A stretch of 8,669 bases of DNA from JAWWPG01 sp038232255 (GTDB lineage Bacteria > Actinomycetota > Actinomycetes > Propionibacteriales > Nocardioidaceae). A program made the position numbers and the translations under genes. Where the stretch lies: positions 1 through 8,669 of the forward strand of contig JBBSIF010000113.1 of NCBI GenBank assembly GCA_038232255.1, in the 5' to 3' direction. Of the stretch, positions 1 through 5,522 are shown in pieces (positions within the stretch are counted from its first letter, which is position 1; every line of letters starts with the position of its first letter). The notes below the pieces were generated by a model, which had not been told where the DNA came from, did no database searches, and was given only the letters and a program-made list of their open reading frames with translations.

Positions 1-821
1 ACGCCGTCGGCGAGGAGCTCGTCGTACGCGAGGTAGGGATCGTCGCGCCGGAGGTCGAAGTCGACGCCCGAGGCACGGGCGATCGGGCCGGACACGCCGT
101 ACGAGCCGACCAGCTCCCGCGACAGCACGCCGACGCCGACGGTCCTGGCGCGAAAGGTCTCGTTGCCGAAGATCAGGTCCTCGATCTGCCCGACCCGGCT
201 GCGAACCGCGGCCACTGCCGCGCCGGTACGTCGCAGCCAGCCAGCGGGGATGTCCTCCTTCAGGCCCCCCACGCGGTTGAACATGTAGTGCAGGCGGCCA
301 CCGGCGATCTCCTCCATGACCTCCTGGAGAGTCTCGCGCTCCCGGAAGGCGTAGCACGTCGGACTGACCGCGCCGATCTCCAGAGGATAGGCGCCGAGGA
401 ACATCAGGTGGCTGAGCACGCGGTTGAGCTCGGCCAACAGCATCCTGGTCCAGGTGGCGCGGACGGGAACCTCCATGCCCAGCATCCGCTCGACGGCGAG
501 GACGACGCCGAGCTCGCTCGAGAAGGCCGACAACCAGTCGTGGCGGTTCGCGAGGACGATGATCTGGCGGTAGTCGCGGACCTCGAACAGCTTCTCTGCT
601 CCGCGGTGCAGGTAGCCGACGATCGGTTCGCACTCGACGATGCGCTCACCGTCGAGGGTGACCCGCAGTCGCAGCACCCCATGGGTGGCAGGGTGCTGCG
701 GGCCGATGTTGAGGACCATGTCCTCCGTCGCCAGCTCGCTGTCTGCGCGGCTGCCCCCGCTCCCCTGCCGGGCGAACCCGGCTGCGCCGGCGCCTACCCC
801 GATGATGCGCTCCTCGCTCAC
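1..821 (-). CDS. nuoD: NADH-quinone oxidoreductase subunit D (NuoD2-like), 5' part, cut by window edge
   Basis: This is the 49-kDa-type subunit of complex I, which with NuoB forms the quinone-reducing site in the cytoplasmic arm at the membrane. Only the first 273 residues are present; the family is usually about 380-440 long. Visible motifs are NIGPQHPATHGVLRL (residues 38-52, with the quinone-site His47), GYLHRGAEKLFE (69-80), ANRHDWLSAF (91-100), ELNRVLSHLMFLG (131-143), RLHYMFNRVGGLKED (176-190, His178) and GVSGPIARASGVDFDLRRD (242-260). The LHRG and RHDW signatures match, from memory, the second-copy NuoD2 of Streptomyces rather than the main NuoD, which has LHTG and RMDY. The chosen start is the GTG at 821, because no in-frame ATG or GTG was found just upstream. 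The ATG at 719 (Met35) would leave DMVLNIG at the very N-terminus and is an alternative. The Shine-Dalgarno candidate GGTGGGA lies inside a small hairpin. The upstream neighbour is a hydrolase, not nuoC. The identity is sure; the NuoD2 subclass is an inference. Confidence 0.93.
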   Translation of the reverse strand, partial: MSEERIIGVGAGAAGFARQGSGGSRADSELATEDMVLNIGPQHPATHGVLRLRVTLDGERIVECEPIVGYLHRGAEKLFEVRDYRQIIVLANRHDWLSAFSSELGVVLAVERMLGMEVPVRATWTRMLLAELNRVLSHLMFLGAYPLEIGAVSPTCYAFRERETLQEVMEEIAGGRLHYMFNRVGGLKEDIPAGWLRRTGAAVAAVRSRVGQIEDLIFGNETFRARTVGVGVLSRELVGSYGVSGPIARASGVDFDLRRDDPYLAYDELLADG

Positions 822-822
822 C

Positions 823-835
823 GGGACATGGTCCC
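823..835 (-). promoter_or_regulatory. Small inverted repeat directly before the nuoD start codon
   Basis: Perfect 5-base arms GGGAC/GTCCC flank a 3-base loop and end one base before the nuoD GTG. The only Shine-Dalgarno-like run (GGTGGGA on the minus strand) overlaps its 5' arm, so folding could limit ribosome access. The rest of the 95-base spacer to the hydrolase stop (822-916) shows no convincing promoter or terminator. A function for the repeat is speculative. Confidence 0.25.
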
Positions 836-916
836 ACCGCGAGCAGTCCCAGCGTCCGCCCGGCCGAGCGCAATGACACCCACTTCCACGGACGCAACCA
901 GCGCGCGGCAGCCGCA

Positions 917-1756
917 CTAGCCGAAGAAGGCGCCAGTCGTCGCGACGAAGCGGTCGGCGTCGTCGAGCCAGGGGAAGTGGCCCGCTCCCGGCTGCACGGC
1001 AAGCGTGGCGTTCGGGAAGAGCTCGGCGAACTCAGCCCCGACCTGTGCGGGGCTGCTCAGGTCGACCTCGCCGAAGAGGAGAAGCACCGGAGCCTGGAAG
1101 CCGCTGAGCGCCGCCCGGGTGGTGGGCGGGTCGAAGGCACGCTCGGAGGCGAAGATGGCAGCAGCCTCCTCGTGGAGATGCTGGCTGCCGGCAGCATCGT
1201 GCGACTGTGCCATCGCATCCCACCGGCCGTAGGAGAACGGCGTGATCGCCTCCCAGTCGTCATCGGTCTCCTCGTCCGCGGTGATCCTCTCCAGAGCGGC
1301 GAACGCCGCGGGGAACCACGGCTCGTCGCTGCGAAGCTGCGCGGCTGCGCGTCGTACCTCCCCGGAGACCGTGATCCCGAGAGCCCGAGCGCTGGGCGTG
1401 ACCAGGGCGACCTTGCCGACGTTTGCCGGATGGCGGGCCAGATACTGCACGGCGAGGTTGACGCCTGCGGAGTGACCGAGAAGGTCCATCCGAGCGAGCC
1501 CGAGGTGTTCGCGCAGAGCCTCGACATCGCCTACCTGGCGGTCGCATCGGTACGACGAGGGGTCCTCGGGGGCTGCGGAGTCGCCGGTGCCGCGAAGGTC
1601 AAGGAAGATCACCTGGCGTTGCCGGGCCAGGCCGCCCAGGTCGCCGAGGTAGGCGGAGTCCCGCATCGGACCACCGGGAAGGCAGACGATCGGGTCGCCG
1701 TCTCCCGTTGCGTGGTAGGCGAGCCGGGTTCCGTCGGGCGCAGCAAAGGTAGGCAT
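917..1756 (-). CDS. Alpha/beta hydrolase, proline iminopeptidase-like
   Basis: A 279-residue alpha/beta-hydrolase, probably cytosolic as no signal peptide or membrane segment is seen. The fold's landmarks are in order: the oxyanion-side loop CLPGGPMRDSAYLG (25-38), DLRGTGDS (53-60), the nucleophile elbow GHSAG (94-98, Ser96), the acid in LFGEVDLSSP (227-236, probably Asp232) and the base in GAGHFPWLDD (257-266, His260). The triad is therefore complete. A helical cap of about residues 125-220 sits between core strands, as in peptidase family S33 (proline iminopeptidases) and related esterases. The substrate cannot be read from the sequence. The start is the ATG at 1756, with an AGGG run about 8 bases upstream and a first residue that leads straight into MPTFAAPDGTRLAYH. 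A start at 1834 would add 26 unhomologous residues and overlap the acetyltransferase end. It lies 40 bases after the acetyltransferase gene and 95 bases before nuoD, so co-transcription with either is possible but not shown. Confidence 0.88.
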   Translation of the reverse strand: MPTFAAPDGTRLAYHATGDGDPIVCLPGGPMRDSAYLGDLGGLARQRQVIFLDLRGTGDSAAPEDPSSYRCDRQVGDVEALREHLGLARMDLLGHSAGVNLAVQYLARHPANVGKVALVTPSARALGITVSGEVRRAAAQLRSDEPWFPAAFAALERITADEETDDDWEAITPFSYGRWDAMAQSHDAAGSQHLHEEAAAIFASERAFDPPTTRAALSGFQAPVLLLFGEVDLSSPAQVGAEFAELFPNATLAVQPGAGHFPWLDDADRFVATTGAFFG

Positions 1757-1792
1757 CCGGTGCACCCTGTCACCGCGGTCGGGACGCGACAA

Positions 1793-1804
1793 CCGGTTAA
1801 CCGG
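1793..1804. repeat. 12-base perfect palindrome over the acetyltransferase stop codon
   Basis: CCGGTTAACCGG is its own reverse complement. It spans the TAA stop of the acetyltransferase gene (1799-1797) and lies about 40 bases before the hydrolase start. It is a perfect palindrome without a loop, so it would suit a dimeric DNA-binding protein better than a terminator hairpin. It may be chance. Confidence 0.3.
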
Positions 1805-2366
1805 CAGGCGGGTCCTCCAGGGTGCGAACGACACGGGCCGGACTGCCGACGGCGAGCACGCGAGGCGGCACGTCCTTCGTCACGACGGATCCGGCGCCGA
1901 TGACCGTGTCGTGGCCGATCGTCACGCCGCCGCAGACGATCACGCCGCCACCGAGCCAGACGTTGTCCTCGATCGTGATCGGCAGCGCGGTCTCCCACTT
2001 GTCGCGGCGTCGCCGCGGCTCCAACGGATGGGTGGGCGTGAGCAGCTGCACGTTGGGGCCGATCTGTACGTCGTCGCCGACAGTGATCCTGGCGACGTCG
2101 GCGAGCTGGCAACCGTAGTTGACGAACACCCTCGTGCCGATATGGACGTTGCTGCCGTAGTCGACGTAGACCGGAGAGCGCACCTCGACGTCGTCACCGA
2201 GAGCCCCCACCAGCTCCAGCAGCAGCTCACGCCGGCGGATCGGGTCGCCCACGGGAGCGGCGTTGTACTCCTCCATGACGGACTGCCGCTCACGCTGCAG
2301 CTCCAGCACCGACTCGTCGGTGATGTACCAGTCCCCGCTTGCCAGCCTGTCGAGGTGGGAGGTCAT
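1797..2366 (-). CDS. Maltose/galactoside-type O-acetyltransferase (hexapeptide repeat)
   Basis: A 189-residue sugar O-acetyltransferase of the LacA/Maa/NodL group, which moves acetyl from acetyl-CoA to a hydroxyl of a sugar in the cytoplasm. The length is typical for the family (about 180-205). The N-terminal maltose-acetyltransferase segment is at about residues 5-60, with a Tyr-Asn at 34-35. It is followed by the left-handed beta-helix of hexapeptide repeats, for example NVHIGTRVFVNYGC (73-86), ITVGDDVQIGPNVQLL (94-109), ITIEDNVWLGGGVIVCGGVTIG (130-151, quoted in part) and VIGAGSVVTKDVP (155-167). The catalytic His is His113 in TPTHPLEP. The C-terminal GSPARVVR (174-181) is the usual ending. 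The start is the ATG at 2366; its Shine-Dalgarno is weak. It is divergent from the DUF3105 gene across 57 bases. The true acceptor could be a cell-wall sugar, a free disaccharide or a small metabolite. Confidence 0.9.
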   Translation of the reverse strand: MTSHLDRLASGDWYITDESVLELQRERQSVMEEYNAAPVGDPIRRRELLLELVGALGDDVEVRSPVYVDYGSNVHIGTRVFVNYGCQLADVARITVGDDVQIGPNVQLLTPTHPLEPRRRRDKWETALPITIEDNVWLGGGVIVCGGVTIGHDTVIGAGSVVTKDVPPRVLAVGSPARVVRTLEDPPAG

Positions 2367-2423
2367 GGCACGAGCCTAGGGCCGGGGGCACAGGCCATCT
2401 CCCCGCCGGGGCATAGTGGTGCC
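2367..2423. promoter_or_regulatory. Divergent spacer between acetyltransferase and DUF3105 genes
   Basis: Both start codons face outward from these 57 bases, so each gene's promoter must lie here or inside the neighbouring coding sequence. A CCCC-GCC-GGGG stem (2401-2411) includes the only G-rich Shine-Dalgarno candidate for the plus-strand gene. A weak -10-like CATAGT (2412-2417) ends six bases before the GTG, a spacing that would fit leaderless transcription. No clear -35 is visible. Confidence 0.3.
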
Positions 2424-3278
2424 GTGCCCAGCTCTTCAGGTTCGTCACCGTCGTCGCGGCGGGCGCGCGTCGCGGCTCTGCAGCAGGCTGAGCAAGCGAA
2501 GAGCCGGCGCCGTGCGCTGGTCGTCGCTGCAGTGGTCGCCGTTGTCGCGATCGGAGTCGCCGTGGTCCTGGCTGTCGCCGCCACCCGCTCCGACGGTCCC
2601 GCCGCCTCCGAGCAGATCGTGCCGACCGCGCCCAGCGGTCCGGAGACGGTCCAGAAGCCTCCGCAGCAGGTGCCCGACACGTCAGGCATCCCCGGTGTCC
2701 TCGCCTGGAACACCCAGGGCTACCCGGCCCCGGGTCAACCCTCCGCGGGCACGGTCAGCCACGACCACGTCCCTGGCCCGGTGCGCTACGCCGTCCTCCC
2801 ACCGGTGGGCGGACCACACAACGCGATCTGGATGAACGCGGGCGTGTACACCGAGCCGGTTCCGTCGGAGAGCGCCATGCACACCCTCGAGCACGGCGCC
2901 GTCTGGATCGTCTACGACGCGAGCCTCCCTGCGAGCGAGGTGGCGCAGCTCACGGCGTTCGTGACCCGCCAGACCATGATCGAGGAGCCTTCGCAGCAGG
3001 GCAGCGAGGTCGTTCGCCAGGCGAACCGGTACGTCGACCTGAGCCCCTGGGGCGGGGCCAAGCTGCCGGCTCCTATCGTCATCAGCGCCTGGGGGCACCA
3101 GCTGCGCGTCGACAACCCGACAGATCCTCGGCTGCAGCGCTTCGTCGACACGTTCCGCAACAACCCGACGTACAGCCCGGAGTACGGCTCTCCCGTCGAC
3201 GGGATCCCCGTCGAGACCGGCGGGCGCCCCGCCACCGACGGCAGCCGGCAACCGAACCCGGCGGGCGCCGTTCAATGA
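2424..3278 (+). CDS. DUF3105 family membrane-anchored protein
   Basis: A 284-residue protein of unknown function. Order of parts: a Ser/Arg-rich cytoplasmic tail (1-30) with the basic run KSRRR; one hydrophobic membrane helix (about 31-53); a Pro-rich linker (about 60-90); and the DUF3105 domain (about 105-255), which should lie outside the membrane by the positive-inside rule. The domain shows the family pattern VSHDHVPG (111-118), YAVLPPVGGPHNAIW (122-136), GVYTEPVPSE (140-149) and MHTLEHGAVWIVYD (152-165). The conserved histidines are 113, 115, 132, 153 and 157, a set that could bind a metal, although this is not established. The protein contains no Cys. The start is the GTG at 2424. The frame is open much farther upstream, but that part is antisense to the acetyltransferase gene and lacks family similarity. 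The LLM oxidoreductase gene follows after 22 bases, suggesting one transcript. Confidence 0.88.
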   Translation: MPSSSGSSPSSRRARVAALQQAEQAKSRRRALVVAAVVAVVAIGVAVVLAVAATRSDGPAASEQIVPTAPSGPETVQKPPQQVPDTSGIPGVLAWNTQGYPAPGQPSAGTVSHDHVPGPVRYAVLPPVGGPHNAIWMNAGVYTEPVPSESAMHTLEHGAVWIVYDASLPASEVAQLTAFVTRQTMIEEPSQQGSEVVRQANRYVDLSPWGGAKLPAPIVISAWGHQLRVDNPTDPRLQRFVDTFRNNPTYSPEYGSPVDGIPVETGGRPATDGSRQPNPAGAVQ

Positions 3279-3300
3279 GGCCCGGACGAAGCCGCGTCGG

Positions 3301-4083
3301 ATGAGGTTCCTGGTGAACATCCCGCCGTTCACGGATCCCGCCACCGTGGTCGGGCTCGCCACGGACGCCGAAGCCGCAGGATGGGACGGCGTCTTCCTCT
3401 GGGACCACCTGGTGTGGTCGGAGCAGACTCCACCGGACGTCCATGACCCGTGGGTGCTGCTGGGAGCGATCGCGGCCGCCACCGAGCGGGTGCGGATTGG
3501 GACCCTGGTGACGCCGCTGTCCCGCAGGCGGGTGCACGTCGTCGCCAAGCACCTGCTCACGCTCGACCACCTCAGCGGCGGTCGAGTCACGTTCGGTGTC
3601 GGCCTCGGCGAGCCGCCGGTCGCGGACTTCAGCGCGTTCGGCGACGAGGCCGACGCGAGGACCCGCTCGGCGATCCTCGACGAGGGTCTCGAGGTCCTCG
3701 ACTCGCTGCTGCGCGGTGCGGAGGTGGTCCACGACGGCGCTCATGTGACGGCTCACGGGCGGCTCCGCCCGGGACCTGTCCAGCAGCCGCGGCCGCCGAT
3801 CTGGATCGCGGGCGTGGTTCCCAACCAGCGGCCGCTGCAGCGCGCCCGGCGCTGGGACGGGGTCGTGCCCATCGGCTCCCGCGAGCTCCTGACGCCGGAG
3901 GCGCTGTCGGCCCACCTCGAGGGGCTGGCGCCCAGCGGCTGGGACGTAGTAGCACCGTGGGCTCGCGGCGTTCCAGCACATGAGTACGCCGACGCGGGTG
4001 CCACCTGGCTCGTGGCGTCCACCTGGCCAGTCGGTGACTGGGTGGACGAGTTCCGGGGAAGGGTCCGCGGCGGCCCGAGTTAG
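3301..4083 (+). CDS. LLM-class (luciferase-like) flavin-dependent oxidoreductase
   Basis: A 260-residue member of the bacterial-luciferase superfamily, a TIM-barrel enzyme using FMN or, in actinobacteria, often coenzyme F420. Seen: the strand-1 start MRFLVNIPPF, GWDGVFLWDH (27-36), the long conserved block DPWVLLGAIAAATERVRIGT (49-68), HLLTLDHLSGGRVTFGVGLG (84-103) and the barrel strand PPIWIAGVVPN (165-175). The length is short for the family (usually about 280-350). The region after about residue 195 looks reduced but ends normally, and the GPS-stop shows no sign of frameshift. The substrate and cofactor cannot be assigned. The start is the ATG at 3301; no good Shine-Dalgarno is seen, and no in-frame alternative lies in the 22-base gap after the DUF3105 gene. 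That close spacing suggests co-transcription. The chromate transporter gene follows after 60 bases that show no terminator-like hairpin. Confidence 0.9.
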   Translation: MRFLVNIPPFTDPATVVGLATDAEAAGWDGVFLWDHLVWSEQTPPDVHDPWVLLGAIAAATERVRIGTLVTPLSRRRVHVVAKHLLTLDHLSGGRVTFGVGLGEPPVADFSAFGDEADARTRSAILDEGLEVLDSLLRGAEVVHDGAHVTAHGRLRPGPVQQPRPPIWIAGVVPNQRPLQRARRWDGVVPIGSRELLTPEALSAHLEGLAPSGWDVVAPWARGVPAHEYADAGATWLVASTWPVGDWVDEFRGRVRGGPS

Positions 4084-4143
4084 CAGTCGCGCCCCGCAGG
4101 CCACCCCAGCACGGTAACCGCTGCCTTCTGCAACCATCTGTCC

Positions 4144-5517
4144 GTGCCTGAACCAAGGGAGAGCGGGAGTCCCGACGTGTTGCCGCTGAGGGACGCGGTA
4201 CGGGTTTGGGCAGCAATCTCGTTACAGACCTTCGGGGGTCCGGCCGGGCAGATCGCCGTCATGCAGCGGATCCTCGTGGACGAGAAGCGATGGATCGGGC
4301 AGCGCCGGTTCCTCCACGCGCTGAGTTTCTGCACGCTGCTACCCGGTCCAGAGGCCCAGCAGCTCGCGATCTACATCGGATGGCTGCTCAACGGCATCCG
4401 TGGTGGGCTGGTGGCCGGCACCCTGTTCGTCCTTCCGGGGGTGGCGGCATTGCTGCTGCTCTCGGCCCTGTACGTGGGCGCCGGCGACACCGTTGTCGTC
4501 ACCGCGCTCTTCACCGGGCTCGCCCCGGCGGTGCTCGCCATCGTTGCCCAGGCGGTCGTCCGGGTTGGTCGACGGGCACTCAGTCATCCCGCGCTGGTCG
4601 TCATCGCCGTTTTCGCCTTTGCCGCCTTGTCACTGTTCACCGTGCCCTTTCCGGCGGTCATCGCCGCCGCCGCCATCGCCGGCCTTTGCCTGGGCCGACT
4701 GGCGCCGACGTCCATGCGCGCTGTGGAAGCGATCGAACCAGGCAACGGTCCTGCACCCCTCATTCGGGACGACGCGCTGCACAGCGAGCTGCCGGGCAAG
4801 GCGCATGCTTGCCGGGTGCTCCTGGTCGGCCTGCTGGCCTGGGGTGTTCCGGTCCTGGTGGCTTACGCGACAACCGGCGCGGAGAGCGTGTTCACCCAGC
4901 AGAGCCTCTTCTTCTCCGGCGCCGCTCTTGTTACGTTCGGCGGCGCCTACGCGGTCCTGGCCTACGTGGCTCAGCAGGCCGTCGGAGTGTACGGATGGCT
5001 CGCGCCAGGGGAGATGGTGCGCGGCCTTGCGCTCGCCGAGACCACCCCTGGGCCGCTCATCATGGTCGTCCAGTACGTCGCCTTCCTCGGCGCCTACCGC
5101 AGCCCGGGGACGCTGAACCCGTGGGTCGCCGCCACCATGGCCGCCCTGCTGACCACCTGGGTCACCTTCGTGCCCTGCTTCGTGTTCATCTTCGTCGGCG
5201 CCCCGTACGTCGAGAGACTGCGCGGCAACCACGGCTTGTCGGCGGCCCTCCGCGGCATCACAGCCGCCGTCGTCGGCGTCGTCGCCAACCTGGCCGTCTA
5301 TTTCGCGACCCACACCCTATTCGGCGAGACGAGAAGGGTCTCCCGTGGTGCGATCTCGGTGCGGGTGCCCGACGTGTGGACACTCCAGCCGACGGCTGTC
5401 GCGATCGGGGTGCTGGCCGCCCTGCTCCTGTTCGTGGCCCGATGGCCAGTGCTCCGCACCCTGGGCGTGTGCGCAGTGGCAGGTCTCCTCGCGAGCGTGG
5501 CCCGAACCCTCTCGTGA
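4144..5517 (+). CDS. chrA: ChrA-type chromate transporter (two-domain, CHR family)
   Basis: A 457-residue polytopic membrane protein of the CHR superfamily, whose characterised members expel chromate from the cytoplasm. It is the long form made of two homologous halves. Half 1 carries SLQTFGGPAGQIAVMQ (26-41), RRFLHALSFCTLLPGPEAQQ (54-73) and LAIYIGWLLNG. Half 2 repeats the pattern as FFSGAALVTFGGAYAVLAYV (about 257-276) and LAETTPGPLIMVVQYVAFLG (about 297-316). Between and after these lie about ten to twelve hydrophobic stretches. Two GTG starts are possible. The one at 4144 gives the usual short tail before the VPLRDA-like segment and is used here. The one at 4177 has the better ribosome site, GGGAG seven bases upstream. 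No chrB-like regulator is nearby. Chromate is inferred from the family; sulfate-related oxyanions or an unknown substrate are possible. The gene ends 5 bases from the convergent methyltransferase stop. Confidence 0.92.
   Translation: MPEPRESGSPDVLPLRDAVRVWAAISLQTFGGPAGQIAVMQRILVDEKRWIGQRRFLHALSFCTLLPGPEAQQLAIYIGWLLNGIRGGLVAGTLFVLPGVAALLLLSALYVGAGDTVVVTALFTGLAPAVLAIVAQAVVRVGRRALSHPALVVIAVFAFAALSLFTVPFPAVIAAAAIAGLCLGRLAPTSMRAVEAIEPGNGPAPLIRDDALHSELPGKAHACRVLLVGLLAWGVPVLVAYATTGAESVFTQQSLFFSGAALVTFGGAYAVLAYVAQQAVGVYGWLAPGEMVRGLALAETTPGPLIMVVQYVAFLGAYRSPGTLNPWVAATMAALLTTWVTFVPCFVFIFVGAPYVERLRGNHGLSAALRGITAAVVGVVANLAVYFATHTLFGETRRVSRGAISVRVPDVWTLQPTAVAIGVLAALLLFVARWPVLRTLGVCAVAGLLASVARTLS
4165..4179 (+). 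promoter_or_regulatory. Possible ribosome binding site and alternative chrA start
   Basis: GGGAG at 4165-4169 is followed by seven bases and an in-frame GTG at 4177. This is a better-spaced initiation signal than anything upstream of the GTG at 4144. If used, ChrA would lose 11 residues and begin within the conserved pre-helix segment, at 446 residues. Confidence 0.35.
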
Positions 5518-5522
5518 CCTGC

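Noticed and set aside
905..915. GCGGC-A-GCCGC inverted repeat after the hydrolase stop as a terminator
   Set aside because: The loop would be one base, leaving about four pairs with a three-base loop, and no T-run follows on the minus strand. This is too weak to call.
288..920. 210-codon plus-strand frame at the left end
   Set aside because: It is antisense to nuoD, whose conserved motifs are read without interruption on the minus strand.
1757..1834. Longer N-terminus for the alpha/beta hydrolase (start at 1834)
   Set aside because: It adds 26 basic residues with no family similarity and overlaps the acetyltransferase end. The ATG at 1756 has a better ribosome site and a typical N-terminus.
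1911..2423. Upstream extension of the DUF3105 frame
   Set aside because: This stretch is antisense to the acetyltransferase gene, whose hexapeptide repeats are clear. The family domain and membrane anchor begin after 2424.
3082..4137. 351-codon minus-strand frame under the LLM gene
   Set aside because: It is a shadow of the LLM gene and the end of the DUF3105 gene, with no domain and biased composition.
4084..4143. Terminator or promoter between the LLM and chrA genes
   Set aside because: Only a tiny CGGT-A-ACCG repeat and no T-run or paired -35/-10 could be seen. I can support no site in these 60 bases.
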